Shown: positions 16,965 to 25,206 of the stretch, in pieces
Layout: each line of letters opens with the position of its first letter
Numbering within the stretch: the stretch's first letter is position 1
Assembly: GCA_947632635.1 (NCBI GenBank)
Contig: CANRQA010000014.1
Span: 1-35,180 of the forward strand
Direction of reading: 5' to 3'
Source of the DNA: an uncultured Clostridia bacterium
GTDB lineage: Bacteria; Bacillota; Clostridia; TANB77; CAG-465
Length of the DNA stretch: 35,180 nucleotides
Notes under the pieces: generated by a model
Seen by the model: only the letters and a program-made list of their open reading frames with translations
What the model was told of the DNA's origin: nothing
Database searches by the model: none
Made by a program: the position numbers and the translations under genes

Positions 16965-18380
16965 TTATAAATTAAAAAGCGAATATGGAATAAAATAAAT
17001 ATTATCTTGCTTTTTTAGTATATTTTTTGTAATTATAATACCATAATTTACTTTACCTAAAATTTTGTCTTTATATGAGTCACAAAAGTTTTTTATCGTT
17101 TTAGTATCTTCTGTTTCTATTTTATTTTTATATTTTACTTCTATCGGGATAATATCAATCTTTCTATCGACTATAATATCTATTTCTTCTTTTTTTGTAT
17201 TTTTATAATAATATTCATTATAATTTTCTTTTTCTGAAAGTAATCTAATATCAAATGCTAACATTGACTCTATTATATGACCTATATCATCATCACTTAA
17301 AGTTTTTTTCTTTAATAAACTATTTTGTATGCCATTATCTAATATACTAAGTTTTTTATTTGCCCTTATTACTTTGCCAACATTTGTAGAATAATTTTCT
17401 AGTACATTTATTAAAAAGGCTTGTTTTAAATATCCAACGTAGGATATTAAAGTGATAGTATCAATATTAAAGTTAGAAGTCATACCAGCATAAGAAAATG
17501 TTTGAGAATTATTTGCTGCTATATAGTATAGTAATTTCTCTAAAACTTCAGGACTTCTTATGTTATACATAGTTAAAATATCTTTGTATATTCCTCTGGT
17601 TATAATATCGTCTAATAAAAGTTTTTGCCAAACGTCAATATCTCTATTTTCAAAATATTCTGGGTAGCCACCTACTAAAACATACTCATTTAGTATTTCA
17701 TTTATAGTTAACTGTAGATTTTTATTTTCATATAATTGCTCAAGTTTAGTAAAACTTTCTTCAGGGTTATCTAAATCAAATTTTGGAATTATAATATCAT
17801 CTTTTTTTGCAACATATGCTCTATGAAAATTTAAAAATTGTTGAAATGTTAAAGGGAGAACATATATATTTTCAATTCTGCCAAGTAATGACTCGTTTGC
17901 ATCTTTAAATAAATGCAAAGAAGAAGACCCTGTAATAATAAATTTAACATTGTATTTTCTATCAAAATATATTTTTAAATAATTTTGCCAGTTTTTTATA
18001 AAATGAATTTCATCTATGAAAATATATACTTTTGATTTTAAATTTGTAAAGCTCTCTTTTAATATTTCATCAAAATATACTTCTAAAACATTTGATAATT
18101 TGTCATTTTCATTAAAAAACAAAGTAGGGTCATCGCCACTAAAAAACAAAATTCTTTTTTTATCTATTTTTAAGGTATTTAATAAGTAATCTATTGCTTG
18201 ATATATTAAAGTCGACTTCCCAACCCTTCTAGGTCCTATAATGCTTAATATTCTTTTTTCATCTAATTTTTGTATTATTGTATTAAACTCATCTCTTTTT
18301 TTATTTAACAAAAATTCAGGATTAATTTTTTTATCTTGCCACCATACATTATTTAATATTAGACTTTGCTTTATATCCAA
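16965..18380 (-). CDS. AAA_14 ATPase with DUF4143 domain
   Basis: A 471-residue AAA+-like ATPase. Walker A is IIGPRRVGKST (about residues 48-57), Walker B is VYIFIDEIHF, and the sensor is FIITGSSSLHLF. The C-terminal DUF4143 domain has a PD-(D/E)xK-like signature (EIDIIVDRKIDIIPIEVKYK). Members are common, often mobile, and of unsettled role. The frame opens at GTG 18389, but AAAGG abuts that codon; TTG 18380, with AAAGGTGAT about seven bases upstream, is a better start. The promoter carries a large palindrome, so it is probably repressed under some condition. Confidence 0.85.
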   Translation of the reverse strand: MDIKQSLILNNVWWQDKKINPEFLLNKKRDEFNTIIQKLDEKRILSIIGPRRVGKSTLIYQAIDYLLNTLKIDKKRILFFSGDDPTLFFNENDKLSNVLEVYFDEILKESFTNLKSKVYIFIDEIHFIKNWQNYLKIYFDRKYNVKFIITGSSSLHLFKDANESLLGRIENIYVLPLTFQQFLNFHRAYVAKKDDIIIPKFDLDNPEESFTKLEQLYENKNLQLTINEILNEYVLVGGYPEYFENRDIDVWQKLLLDDIITRGIYKDILTMYNIRSPEVLEKLLYYIAANNSQTFSYAGMTSNFNIDTITLISYVGYLKQAFLINVLENYSTNVGKVIRANKKLSILDNGIQNSLLKKKTLSDDDIGHIIESMLAFDIRLLSEKENYNEYYYKNTKKEEIDIIVDRKIDIIPIEVKYKNKIETEDTKTIKNFCDSYKDKILGKVNYGIIITKNILKKQDNIYFIPYSLFNL

Positions 18381-18418
18381 TGTTATCACCTTTCTTTATT
18401 ATACGTTTTATTAATATA

Positions 18419-18447
18419 ATTATAACATATATATTGAATATATTCAA
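18419..18447 (-). promoter_or_regulatory. Promoter of the DUF4143 ATPase
   Basis: On the minus strand, TTGAAT (18447-18442), a 17-base spacer and TATAAT (18424-18419). The -35 box lies within the palindrome described next. Confidence 0.75.
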
Positions 18448-18480
18448 TATAATTTTGAAAATTTGTTGAATATATTCAAT
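18430..18480. promoter_or_regulatory. Tandem palindromic operators
   Basis: A 22-base perfect palindrome at 18430-18451 has the core TTGAATATATTCAA. The same 14-base core recurs at 18466-18479. Centres are 32 bp apart, about three helical turns. The first overlaps the -35 box of the ATPase promoter, as for a repressor site bound cooperatively. No dedicated regulator gene is adjacent. Confidence 0.75.
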
Positions 18481-18525
18481 AAAATAAAAAGTGACATAAA
18501 AATCAATTATATCACTTCATATTTG

Positions 18526-19539
18526 TTATATTCCCAATATTTCTTTTATATCTTGCATATTTTCATTTACCATTTCTATAAATTTGCTACCTAGTTCTTT
18601 GTCAAATTGAGTATTTAAGCCTTGTCTAATTTGTTCTAATCCCTCTTCAATAGTTGCTGCCTCTTTATATGGTCTTTTAGAAATAATTGCGTCAAAACTA
18701 TCACATACAGTAAGAAGTCTAGCAAGATAAGGAATTTCATCACCTTTTAAATGGTCTGGATAGCCTTTACCATCTATTCTTTCATGATGACCTTTAATTA
18801 TAGGGCAAACTTTTAAAAATATATCAGAAACACCCAAAATATTTGCACCAATTACTGGGTGTAATTTAATTGTTTCAAATTCTTCATCAGTAAGTTTTCC
18901 TTGTTTTAAAAGTATATGGTCAGGAATACCTATTTTGCCAATATCGTGAAATGATGCGGCAAGTTTAATGTCATCTATAGTATTTTTATCAAGTCCTAAA
19001 AAATTTGCAAAATATACACAAAGATTACAAACTCTTTTAGAATGCTCTTCTGTATAATGGTCTTTGGCACTTACAGTATTTAACAAAATTTTTGCAAAGT
19101 CAACAAGATATTTTTCTATTTGTAAATTCATATTTTTTATTTTTCTAACTTGCTCTAAGTATTTAATACCACTTTGTATAAACATAATTAGTTGTTCAAA
19201 ATGTGTACTCTTTTCAAAATATGCTTGAATATCTAAGTTTTGCATTGTTTCAATAGATGGTGCAAGTTCTTTGTGCATAGACATAAGGATAATATATATT
19301 TCTTTATCGAACTCTCTAACTAGCTCAACTATTCTGTCACCATTTACTGGAGTCATTAAATAATTAACAATTAGTATATCATATTTAGTTTTCTTAAGTT
19401 CTTCTATCGCTGAAACTGGCTCAGTAAAACTATTTACAGTATGCCCATATTTATTTAATACGACAGTTAAAATGTCCATCATATTTACATCATCATCTAT
19501 TATTAATATTTTAGCATTTGTTATTTCTTCAGGTTCCAC
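18526..19539 (-). CDS. Response regulator with HD-GYP domain (probable c-di-GMP phosphodiesterase)
   Basis: A 337-residue cytosolic protein. The N-terminal receiver has the acidic pocket IDDD and YDILIVNYLMTP; the usual phospho-acceptor Asp appears replaced by Asn in LIVNYL, so phosphorylation is doubtful. The C-terminal HD-GYP domain has HSKRVCNL, HDIGKIGIPDHIL, HPVIGANIL, HHERIDGKGYPD and the LLTVCDSFDAI segment. Start GTG 19539 follows AAGGTGGTGG; a promoter at 19565-19593 rules out the longer frame. It is divergent from a Tad-pilus-like operon, where c-di-GMP control would make sense, but that link is inference. Confidence 0.9.
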   Translation of the reverse strand: MEPEEITNAKILIIDDDVNMMDILTVVLNKYGHTVNSFTEPVSAIEELKKTKYDILIVNYLMTPVNGDRIVELVREFDKEIYIILMSMHKELAPSIETMQNLDIQAYFEKSTHFEQLIMFIQSGIKYLEQVRKIKNMNLQIEKYLVDFAKILLNTVSAKDHYTEEHSKRVCNLCVYFANFLGLDKNTIDDIKLAASFHDIGKIGIPDHILLKQGKLTDEEFETIKLHPVIGANILGVSDIFLKVCPIIKGHHERIDGKGYPDHLKGDEIPYLARLLTVCDSFDAIISKRPYKEAATIEEGLEQIRQGLNTQFDKELGSKFIEMVNENMQDIKEILGI

Positions 19540-19564
19540 ATTTACCACCACCTTAGATATATTC

Positions 19565-19593
19565 AGTATATCAAATATGGTAAAAATAATCAA
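19565..19593 (-). promoter_or_regulatory. Promoter of the HD-GYP gene
   Basis: On the minus strand, TTGATT (19593-19588), a 17-base spacer and TATACT (19570-19565). It sets transcription to begin near 19558, between this promoter and the GTG start. Confidence 0.65.
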
Positions 19594-19690
19594 TAGTAAA
19601 GTTTAATTAAATTATATTTGGTTAAACTAAAGTGTTATGTATTATCAAATATACTTGACATAATATAAAAGTATAATGTAATTATGACTT

Positions 19691-19780
19691 TATCACGAAA
19701 TCGAAGATTTTGCGCATGTAAAATATCACGAAATCAAAGATTTTATATAATTTATGTCGATTTTTGAAATACGATTTTTG
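19691..19780 (+). repeat. Two sets of direct repeats upstream of the tad-like promoter
   Basis: A 21-base sequence starting TATCACGAAATC occurs at 19691-19711 and 19724-19744 with one mismatch, 33 bp apart. A 9-base sequence, CGATTTTTG, occurs at 19758-19766 and 19772-19780, 14 bp apart, ending directly at the -35 box. These look like regulator-binding sites. Confidence 0.7.
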
Positions 19781-19809
19781 TTGACTTTTCTAAAATAGCA
19801 TGGTATAGT
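19781..19809 (+). promoter_or_regulatory. Promoter of the tad-like operon
   Basis: TTGACT (19781-19786), a 17-base spacer, TATAGT (19804-19809), followed by AGGAGGTGAT at 19818-19827. Confidence 0.75.
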
Positions 19810-19833
19810 ATTAGTATAGGAGGTGATAATCAT

Positions 19834-20646
19834 GTGGTAATAATAATAATTTTTTCCTTTATAACATCATATTATTTTATATCATATTATTTAGTTAAAC
19901 TTAAATCACAAAAAATTAGTAATAAAAAAGCATTAATTCTAAAATCTTTTAGTCATTTTAAATTTGTTAATAGATATATATTAGACGTAAATGAAAAACT
20001 AGCAAATTTAAATTTTCCATATGGCTTAAGTTTAAAAAGTTATTTAATTATAAAATATGTTTTAAGTATATCAATATTTTTTATAGCATTTTTTCAAAAT
20101 ATTAATTTATTAACATCAATAATTTTATTTCTAATTATCTTTTATTTACCAAATATTTTAATTTATATTTTCAAAAAAAGAGAAAAGCAAAAAGTTATAA
20201 ATGATATTTCAAACATTGTTCAAAATCTTATACTTTCACTTGCGTGTAAAACATCTTTGTATAATTCATTAATTTTAAGTAGCAATAGTATAACATATGA
20301 TAGATTAAAATATGAAATAAATGAATTTATAAATAACTATCGACTATATAATTTTAATGTAAAAAAAGCAAGTTACAATTTAACAAAAAAGATGGACATA
20401 GTAGAGCTTAAATTATTTATAAATATAATTGAAGAAGTGCAACAAAAAGGTAATGATGAAAAAATACTTATTGGTTTTTTAGATTATCTTGATGAATTTA
20501 AAATAAAAAATAGTTCTTTAAAAGTAAGTTCTAATACTTTTTTAATAATATTTATAACTTTCTTACTAATAATTAACAGTTTTTTAATAGTAATTTATCC
20601 AATATCAATACAAATTATTAATAATCTAAATAATATCTTAAATTAA
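19834..20646 (+). CDS. TadC/GspF-like pilus inner-membrane platform protein
   Basis: A 270-residue membrane protein with hydrophobic segments at about 2-20, 70-110 (two) and 235-265. Between the second pair and the last is a cytosolic helical domain (KREKQKVINDISNIVQNLILSLA...NLTKKMDIVELKLFINII) of the T2SSF type that contacts the assembly ATPase. It heads an operon with a Flp-type prepilin and a CpaB-like gene, supporting a TadC role. The start is GTG 19834, six bases after AGGAGGTGAT. An overlapping ATG at 19832 encodes only Met-Trp-stop. TadA and TadB are not in the window. Confidence 0.75.
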   Translation: MVIIIIFSFITSYYFISYYLVKLKSQKISNKKALILKSFSHFKFVNRYILDVNEKLANLNFPYGLSLKSYLIIKYVLSISIFFIAFFQNINLLTSIILFLIIFYLPNILIYIFKKREKQKVINDISNIVQNLILSLACKTSLYNSLILSSNSITYDRLKYEINEFINNYRLYNFNVKKASYNLTKKMDIVELKLFINIIEEVQQKGNDEKILIGFLDYLDEFKIKNSSLKVSSNTFLIIFITFLLIINSFLIVIYPISIQIINNLNNILN

Positions 20647-20664
20647 GAAAGGATGTGATAAGTA

Positions 20665-20838
20665 ATGAAAAATAAAAGAAATGGCTCTGCACTTGCAGAA
20701 TCTATTTTACTTATTGCTATATCTTTAGTTCTTGTTGTAGTATTATTTTATCCACAGATAGTTAAATTATTTAATACTGTAATGGAAAGTTTAAATACAT
20801 GGTTTTCAAATTCACTTGAAATAATAGGTATAACGTAA
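20665..20838 (+). CDS. Flp-type prepilin
   Basis: A 57-residue protein. It starts with a short basic leader (MKNKRNG), then SALAE followed by a hydrophobic helix (SILLIAISLVLVVVLFY). This fits prepilin peptidase cleavage after Gly7, with the conserved Glu at +5 of the mature protein. A GAAAGGATGTG site precedes the ATG. It lies between the TadC-like and CpaB-like genes with no gap to the latter (TAA then ATG). It is presumably the major pilin or a minor pilin of this locus. Confidence 0.82.
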   Translation: MKNKRNGSALAESILLIAISLVLVVVLFYPQIVKLFNTVMESLNTWFSNSLEIIGIT

Positions 20839-21507
20839 ATGTTAAGACTAAAAAAGAAAATATATATACTAGTTCTTGCAATAATTATTTATTTTTTTCT
20901 AAATTTTATATATAATATTGTTATAGTAAAAAAAGATTATTCACAGGTATATATTTTAAACGAAGATATTTTACAAGGAGAACAAATTGTTAAAGATAAA
21001 TTAAAACTTGTTAATATAAAAAATAGTGATAATAAATATATAACATCACTTAAAGAGGAATATATAGCAACTACTAATATATATTCTGGTGAAATTTTAA
21101 CATATAACAATGTAAAAGAAAAAGCAGAATATTTAGAATTAAACAAGGATAAAGAGATTATTTCAATAAAACTTGAAAATTTAGATGATACTGTTTCAAA
21201 TAAAATAACAAGAGGAAGTATAGTAAATATTTATTATACGGGTATGACAAATCAATTAAATGAAACTGAATTAAAAACTATACAAAAAAAGATTACAAGC
21301 ACTAAAAAAAGCGAGGGTTATACAACATTTAAATTTTTAGAAAATATAAGTATAATTGGAGCTTATGATACATATGGAAATATATTAGAAAAAAATAGTA
21401 ACTCATTAATTAGTTATATAAATATTGAGGTGGATTCAACGCTTGCAGAGATTATCAATAATTTAAAAAAGTATGGTGAGTTTAGTTTAACTCTTAAGGA
21501 GGGATAA
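20839..21507 (+). CDS. CpaB/RcpC-like pilus assembly protein (SAF domain)
   Basis: A 222-residue protein with an N-terminal transmembrane helix (about 7-30), then a SAF-type domain (VYILNEDILQGEQIVKDKLKLV...ATTNIYSGEILTYNNV). A CpaB C-terminal region follows, with ISIKLENLDDTVSNKITRGSIVNIYY. CpaB/RcpC acts outside the membrane in Flp pilus assembly. It sits immediately after the Flp prepilin. The family match is good in the first 140 residues and weaker beyond. Confidence 0.8.
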   Translation: MLRLKKKIYILVLAIIIYFFLNFIYNIVIVKKDYSQVYILNEDILQGEQIVKDKLKLVNIKNSDNKYITSLKEEYIATTNIYSGEILTYNNVKEKAEYLELNKDKEIISIKLENLDDTVSNKITRGSIVNIYYTGMTNQLNETELKTIQKKITSTKKSEGYTTFKFLENISIIGAYDTYGNILEKNSNSLISYINIEVDSTLAEIINNLKKYGEFSLTLKEG

Positions 21508-21509
21508 AA

Positions 21510-21875
21510 TTGAATTTGTTAATTTTAAAAGAAGATGTGGATACAAGAATTACAAATTATTATGATAATCTAAAAAGTGAATTAAATAGTATTGATAATG
21601 TAAATATAATAGAAGAAGAAAATTTTAAAGATTTTGAAACTGAAGAAATAGGAACTGTTGTAGTTATAGCAAATAATATTTTTAAGTTTAGTGATTTATT
21701 AGAAGAATTTAAAAATAAGAGGATACCTATATATATTGTATTAACAAGTACAAAAAGTAATGTTATAGCAAGAAGTATTAATATAACTAACTATGTATTT
21801 TATATTTCAAAGTCACCTAAAAAATTAATTGAGAGGATATTTTTAAAAAAATATAATGAAAAAAAGGATAATTAA
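21510..21875 (+). CDS. Small receiver-like protein of the pilus operon (possible TadZ/CpaE N-domain)
   Basis: A 121-residue soluble protein starting at TTG 21510, seven bases after AAGGAGGG. It has a Rossmann/receiver-like beta-alpha pattern (MNLLILKEDV..., GTVVVIANNIFKF, IPIYIVLTSTKS, YVFYISKSPKKLIERIF) with no clear phospho-acceptor Asp. Atypical receiver domains form the N-terminus of TadZ/CpaE, but the ParA-like ATPase half is absent here. Its last 20 bases overlap the next gene. The TadZ relation is tentative. Confidence 0.55.
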   Translation: MNLLILKEDVDTRITNYYDNLKSELNSIDNVNIIEEENFKDFETEEIGTVVVIANNIFKFSDLLEEFKNKRIPIYIVLTSTKSNVIARSINITNYVFYISKSPKKLIERIFLKKYNEKKDN

Positions 21876-23418
21876 ACTTGTTATAATAATTATTTTTGTA
21901 TTAATTATATTTCCTTTTAAAGAAAAAGTAAATGCAAGTTATATTGACTTTAAGTTCATAATAGATACAATAGGAATACCAGAATATAATGTAAAAGGCG
22001 AAAAAATAAATGAATTTATTTATTACACATATAATGTTTTTGTCTATTCTGACCCTATAAGTATAAAAAATAAAAGTTATCTTCAAAGATTTAAAGAGGT
22101 AAAGGACAAAGGAAAATTTACTCAAAATGGAGTTAAGGGAGAATATTATATTCTAGGTACTGATTATAACGGTAATTTTGTATATAATGTGTATTTTCCT
22201 GTTGATGAAGTTCCATTAAGTTTACCTGACAGTTGGATTTTTTTATCAAGTAATGAGAATTTGGCTTCGTGGAATGATAATATGAAGTATAAATATGAAG
22301 AGCAACTTTATTATATGAAATCAAGCAGATTATTATTTGATAGAATTGATATAAAAAATCATACGGCAGATTCATATGATTTAGTTGAGTACAATATATC
22401 ACCAATAAAAAATGGACTTGATAAATTTAAATTAAATACATCTGCAACATGGAAAACTATGGGTATTGTTACAGCAAAAAGATATGTAAATGGTAAAACT
22501 ATGGATGCTATATTTGCAACATCGCCTATGTGTGCTAGTGCAGATATTGTATCAACAGTTTTAACTCAAGATAGTTTAGTAATTGGAGAAGAAGATGATG
22601 AGGTAGACTTAAATATAACATTTGGCTGTAAAGCTGTTAATCTTAATGAATATGCAAAAGTAGAACATATTAAGGGCATAAAGTCAATTATATATATTAA
22701 TGGAAAAGAAGTAGATGTGATTAGTTCTACAAAAACAGATTTATTATCTAAAGAAATATCATATACAGTATCAAGAGAAGATGAAAATAAAAAAGAGTTT
22801 CCTTTGAAAATTTCAATTTTTAGCTTTTTATATACAGAATTTGCAGAAGATGGAATTTTGCAAAATACTGTAGAAAAAGAAGTTACCATATACCAAGAAG
22901 AAAAACTTATTAATGCTGTAGAAAGCATAGATGCTGGAATGATAAAAAAATTAAATGAAAAACTATATTTTAAACCATTAATGCTTACATCAGTTTGTAG
23001 AGATTATAATTCAGCAGGTATTGCACCAAAAGGTATTAATATGTGCTTACGATTACTATTAAACACAAAAAATGTTGAAAGTGTGGATATCTATATAAAT
23101 GATATAAAACAAGATGTGGAAATCTTAAAGCAAGATGAAATGTATATGTTTGTTACTTTTAAATTAGATGTTACACTTAAAACTACAATTTATGATGTTT
23201 ATTCATTAAGAGAAGATACGAAAAATTATTATAATATAGATAGAACTAAAATAGGTACAAGAAAGAATTTGCCAAATAATATGAGTATTAATGTATATAC
23301 TAAAAATAGCAGATTTGATTATGATATAAAATTTGATACAATATCACATTATATTTTTAATATAAATGAGGAATTAGATGTGGATGATTATAACAAATCG
23401 CAATTATTTGAAATTTAA
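21856..23418 (+). CDS. Secreted protein of the pilus operon, unknown function
   Basis: A 520-residue protein with a signal peptide (about 1-28, basic then IIKLVIIIIFVLIIF, probable cut after NAS). A long extracellular part follows with mostly beta-type sequence and no transmembrane helix at the C-terminus. I recognise no domain. Two cysteines (MCASAD and FGCKAV) and two later ones (SVCRDY, NMCLRL) could form disulfides. It overlaps both neighbours, so it is translated with the pilus genes. It may be a tip, anchoring or adhesive component, but that is only positional inference. Confidence 0.7.
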   Translation: MKKRIIKLVIIIIFVLIIFPFKEKVNASYIDFKFIIDTIGIPEYNVKGEKINEFIYYTYNVFVYSDPISIKNKSYLQRFKEVKDKGKFTQNGVKGEYYILGTDYNGNFVYNVYFPVDEVPLSLPDSWIFLSSNENLASWNDNMKYKYEEQLYYMKSSRLLFDRIDIKNHTADSYDLVEYNISPIKNGLDKFKLNTSATWKTMGIVTAKRYVNGKTMDAIFATSPMCASADIVSTVLTQDSLVIGEEDDEVDLNITFGCKAVNLNEYAKVEHIKGIKSIIYINGKEVDVISSTKTDLLSKEISYTVSREDENKKEFPLKISIFSFLYTEFAEDGILQNTVEKEVTIYQEEKLINAVESIDAGMIKKLNEKLYFKPLMLTSVCRDYNSAGIAPKGINMCLRLLLNTKNVESVDIYINDIKQDVEILKQDEMYMFVTFKLDVTLKTTIYDVYSLREDTKNYYNIDRTKIGTRKNLPNNMSINVYTKNSRFDYDIKFDTISHYIFNINEELDVDDYNKSQLFEI

Positions 23419-23821
23419 AAATAAAGGAAGCATTTTAATTTTTAGTATATATTTAGGAATGCTAATAATTATTTTACTTATTTCATTTCTAATAATATTA
23501 TATATTCAGTCAAATATGCAAGTTTTTACCCTAAAAGAAGATATATATTATATTTTTCAAGATGTAATAAGCTATGAATATTTTGATGATTTTTCATATT
23601 TTGAATTTGATATTGATAATCAAAAGTTAAAAAATGATATAAATGATGTTTTAAAGGAAAGAAATGTAAATGCTAAAGTTTTAAATATGATATATGATAA
23701 AAAAGAAAATGTGTTTTTATTAGACATAGAATTAAGTCTAAAATCAATTGTATTTGAAAATTACATTAAAGATTATAAATGTAATATAAAAGAAAAAATA
23801 AAATTTAAAATAATGGAGTAA
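23378..23821 (+). CDS. TadE-like pseudopilin
   Basis: A 147-residue protein with NKGSILIFSIYLGMLIIILLISFLIILY near the N-terminus (one transmembrane helix) and a small polar outer domain. The arrangement matches TadE-type pseudopilins, but the conserved Glu is missing. The frame starts inside the previous gene; ATG 23378 lies four bases after GAGGAA, and ATG 23384 (ten bases) is also possible. Length and position support a minor component of the pilus operon. Confidence 0.6.
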   Translation: MWMIITNRNYLKFKNKGSILIFSIYLGMLIIILLISFLIILYIQSNMQVFTLKEDIYYIFQDVISYEYFDDFSYFEFDIDNQKLKNDINDVLKERNVNAKVLNMIYDKKENVFLLDIELSLKSIVFENYIKDYKCNIKEKIKFKIME

Positions 23822-23828
23822 ATTAAAT

Positions 23829-24254
23829 TTGAAAAATTTGCAAATAATAAATAATAAAAGAGGCGAAACTTTAATAGCTGTAGTTTTTGTTACCTTTGTT
23901 TGTATTATGATAACAGTTTATATATTTTATTATCTATTTAATATTATAAATGTATTTATATGTTATGAAAAATTAAATAATATAGCCTTAAAATATATGT
24001 TTATATTAGAAAGATTTGGATATATAACGGCAGAGGAAAAAAAAGAAATGGTGAATGATTTAACTTCAAATGGTTTTGATGAAGAAAATATAACAATAAA
24101 TGTACCAACACTAAAGAGTAAATTTGGAGAAAAACTTGAATTAAGTATAGAATACAAATTTAGATTAGATAGTATTATAGTAAATAATGTATTTAGCAAG
24201 GAAACTGAGTATATTAACTTAAAGGTCAAAAAGGCTTGTTATAATAAAATATAA
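23829..24254 (+). CDS. TadE/TadF-like pseudopilin
   Basis: A 141-residue protein starting at TTG 23829. Its N-terminus NNKRGETLIAVVFVTFVCIMITVYIFYYLF resembles a prepilin: basic residues, Gly, then Glu and a hydrophobic helix. The Glu lies at +1 after Gly rather than +5, so it is atypical. A globular outer domain follows, ending KKACYNKI. It is the last gene of the operon, seven bases after the previous stop and just ahead of a terminator. Confidence 0.65.
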   Translation: MKNLQIINNKRGETLIAVVFVTFVCIMITVYIFYYLFNIINVFICYEKLNNIALKYMFILERFGYITAEEKKEMVNDLTSNGFDEENITINVPTLKSKFGEKLELSIEYKFRLDSIIVNNVFSKETEYINLKVKKACYNKI

Positions 24255-24278
24255 GCCTAATAAAAAAATTAGGCTTAT
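24251..24278. terminator. Bidirectional hairpin terminator
   Basis: ATAAGCCTAAT (24251-24261) pairs perfectly with ATTAGGCTTAT (24268-24278). It lies between the end of the pilus operon and the convergent mecA. Confidence 0.75.
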
Positions 24279-24285
24279 ATAAAAA

Positions 24286-24918
24286 CTATATTTTAGATAA
24301 TTTTTGTAAGGCATTATCTTTTATAATAAGTTTTGATTTTTCTTTGATAGATACTTTATATATTTCATAAGCATAATAACGTTCGCAATATTCAGAAAGT
24401 ATTGAAAATGTTTTTAAAAATCTAGGATTTTTTACGGAAGTTTCGTTAAATATTAAAAAGTATATATTTCTATATTTATATAAACTATTTCTTCCACAAA
24501 ACAATTTTTCTTTTCTTAATATTTCAGAAAGTTTTAATAGAGTGTTTAAAGATGTAAATGAATATATATTACTTTCAACTGTATAGTTAATTATTCTTTT
24601 TGTAGTATCTTTTCTTTTATAACCTTTTTTTTGAGCACTTTCTATTAATGCATATTTACGTAGTTCAGGAAAATTATCAACCTTAGTTATTGTAACGATA
24701 AATAAATCATTGTTATCGTAACAGGCTTCGATAAATAACTGGGCATCATCTATTATGAAGTCTTCATCTAAGTTTGATTCTTCTATTAAATCTATAAATA
24801 AATTTTTTGCGACTGAATTATTAGTTTCAAGGTCGGTAAGAGAAATTTGTCTTCTTTCAAGTTCTTCAAAAGTCAGTGTGATTTTTATTTTATTTTCGTT
24901 TATTTTCTCGACTTTCAT
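24286..24918 (-). CDS. mecA: MecA-type adaptor protein
   Basis: A 210-residue cytosolic protein. The N-terminus MKVEKINENKIKITLTFEEL is the classic MecA opening, followed by an acidic linker region. The C-terminal half (LFIVTITKVDNF..., IYSFTSLNTLLKLSEIL..., YRNIYFLIF) fits the ClpC-binding domain. MecA hands substrates, including the competence regulator ComK in Bacillus, to ClpCP. GGAGG precedes the ATG. It has its own promoter and converges on the pilus operon. The target in this organism is unknown. Confidence 0.87.
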   Translation of the reverse strand: MKVEKINENKIKITLTFEELERRQISLTDLETNNSVAKNLFIDLIEESNLDEDFIIDDAQLFIEACYDNNDLFIVTITKVDNFPELRKYALIESAQKKGYKRKDTTKRIINYTVESNIYSFTSLNTLLKLSEILRKEKLFCGRNSLYKYRNIYFLIFNETSVKNPRFLKTFSILSEYCERYYAYEIYKVSIKEKSKLIIKDNALQKLSKI

Positions 24919-24970
24919 AAAGTATTACCTCCAGTGATTTTATATATAAAAATCTTACTTTAGTATATGT

Positions 24971-24999
24971 ATTATATACTTAAATGGTTACAAAGTCAA
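24971..24999 (-). promoter_or_regulatory. mecA promoter
   Basis: On the minus strand, TTGACT (24999-24994), a 17-base spacer and TATAAT (24976-24971). Confidence 0.75.
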
Positions 25000-25107
25000 C
25001 TACTAGATTAAATTAAATGTTATAGAAATATTATTTGCAAAAAATGGTGTAAATATTAGTTATATTAATAAAAATACTTGAAAATTTAAAAAAAATATTA
25101 AAAAAAT

Positions 25108-25136
25108 TTGCTTATAAGGAATAAATATGATATAAT
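25108..25136 (+). promoter_or_regulatory. rpsF operon promoter
   Basis: TTGCTT (25108-25113), a 17-base spacer and TATAAT (25131-25136). Confidence 0.7.
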
Positions 25137-25155
25137 ACTTATTGTTAAATTCCTT

Positions 25156-25200
25156 ACTCTACATAAATTGTAGAGTCAGATGTCCAAGAGGAGGTGAGTT
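25156..25200 (+). promoter_or_regulatory. rpsF leader hairpin, possible S6:S18 autoregulatory site
   Basis: ACTCTAC (25156-25162) pairs with GTAGAGT (25170-25176) in the short leader, ahead of CAGATGTCCAAGAGGAGG. S6 operons often carry an S6:S18-binding leader. The position fits, but I could not match the conserved bulge reliably. Confidence 0.4.
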
Positions 25201-25206
25201 TAAGTC

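Noticed and set aside
19691-19780. CRISPR-like repeats
   Set aside because: Only two copies of each repeat, short spacers and no cas genes; better explained as regulator-binding sites.
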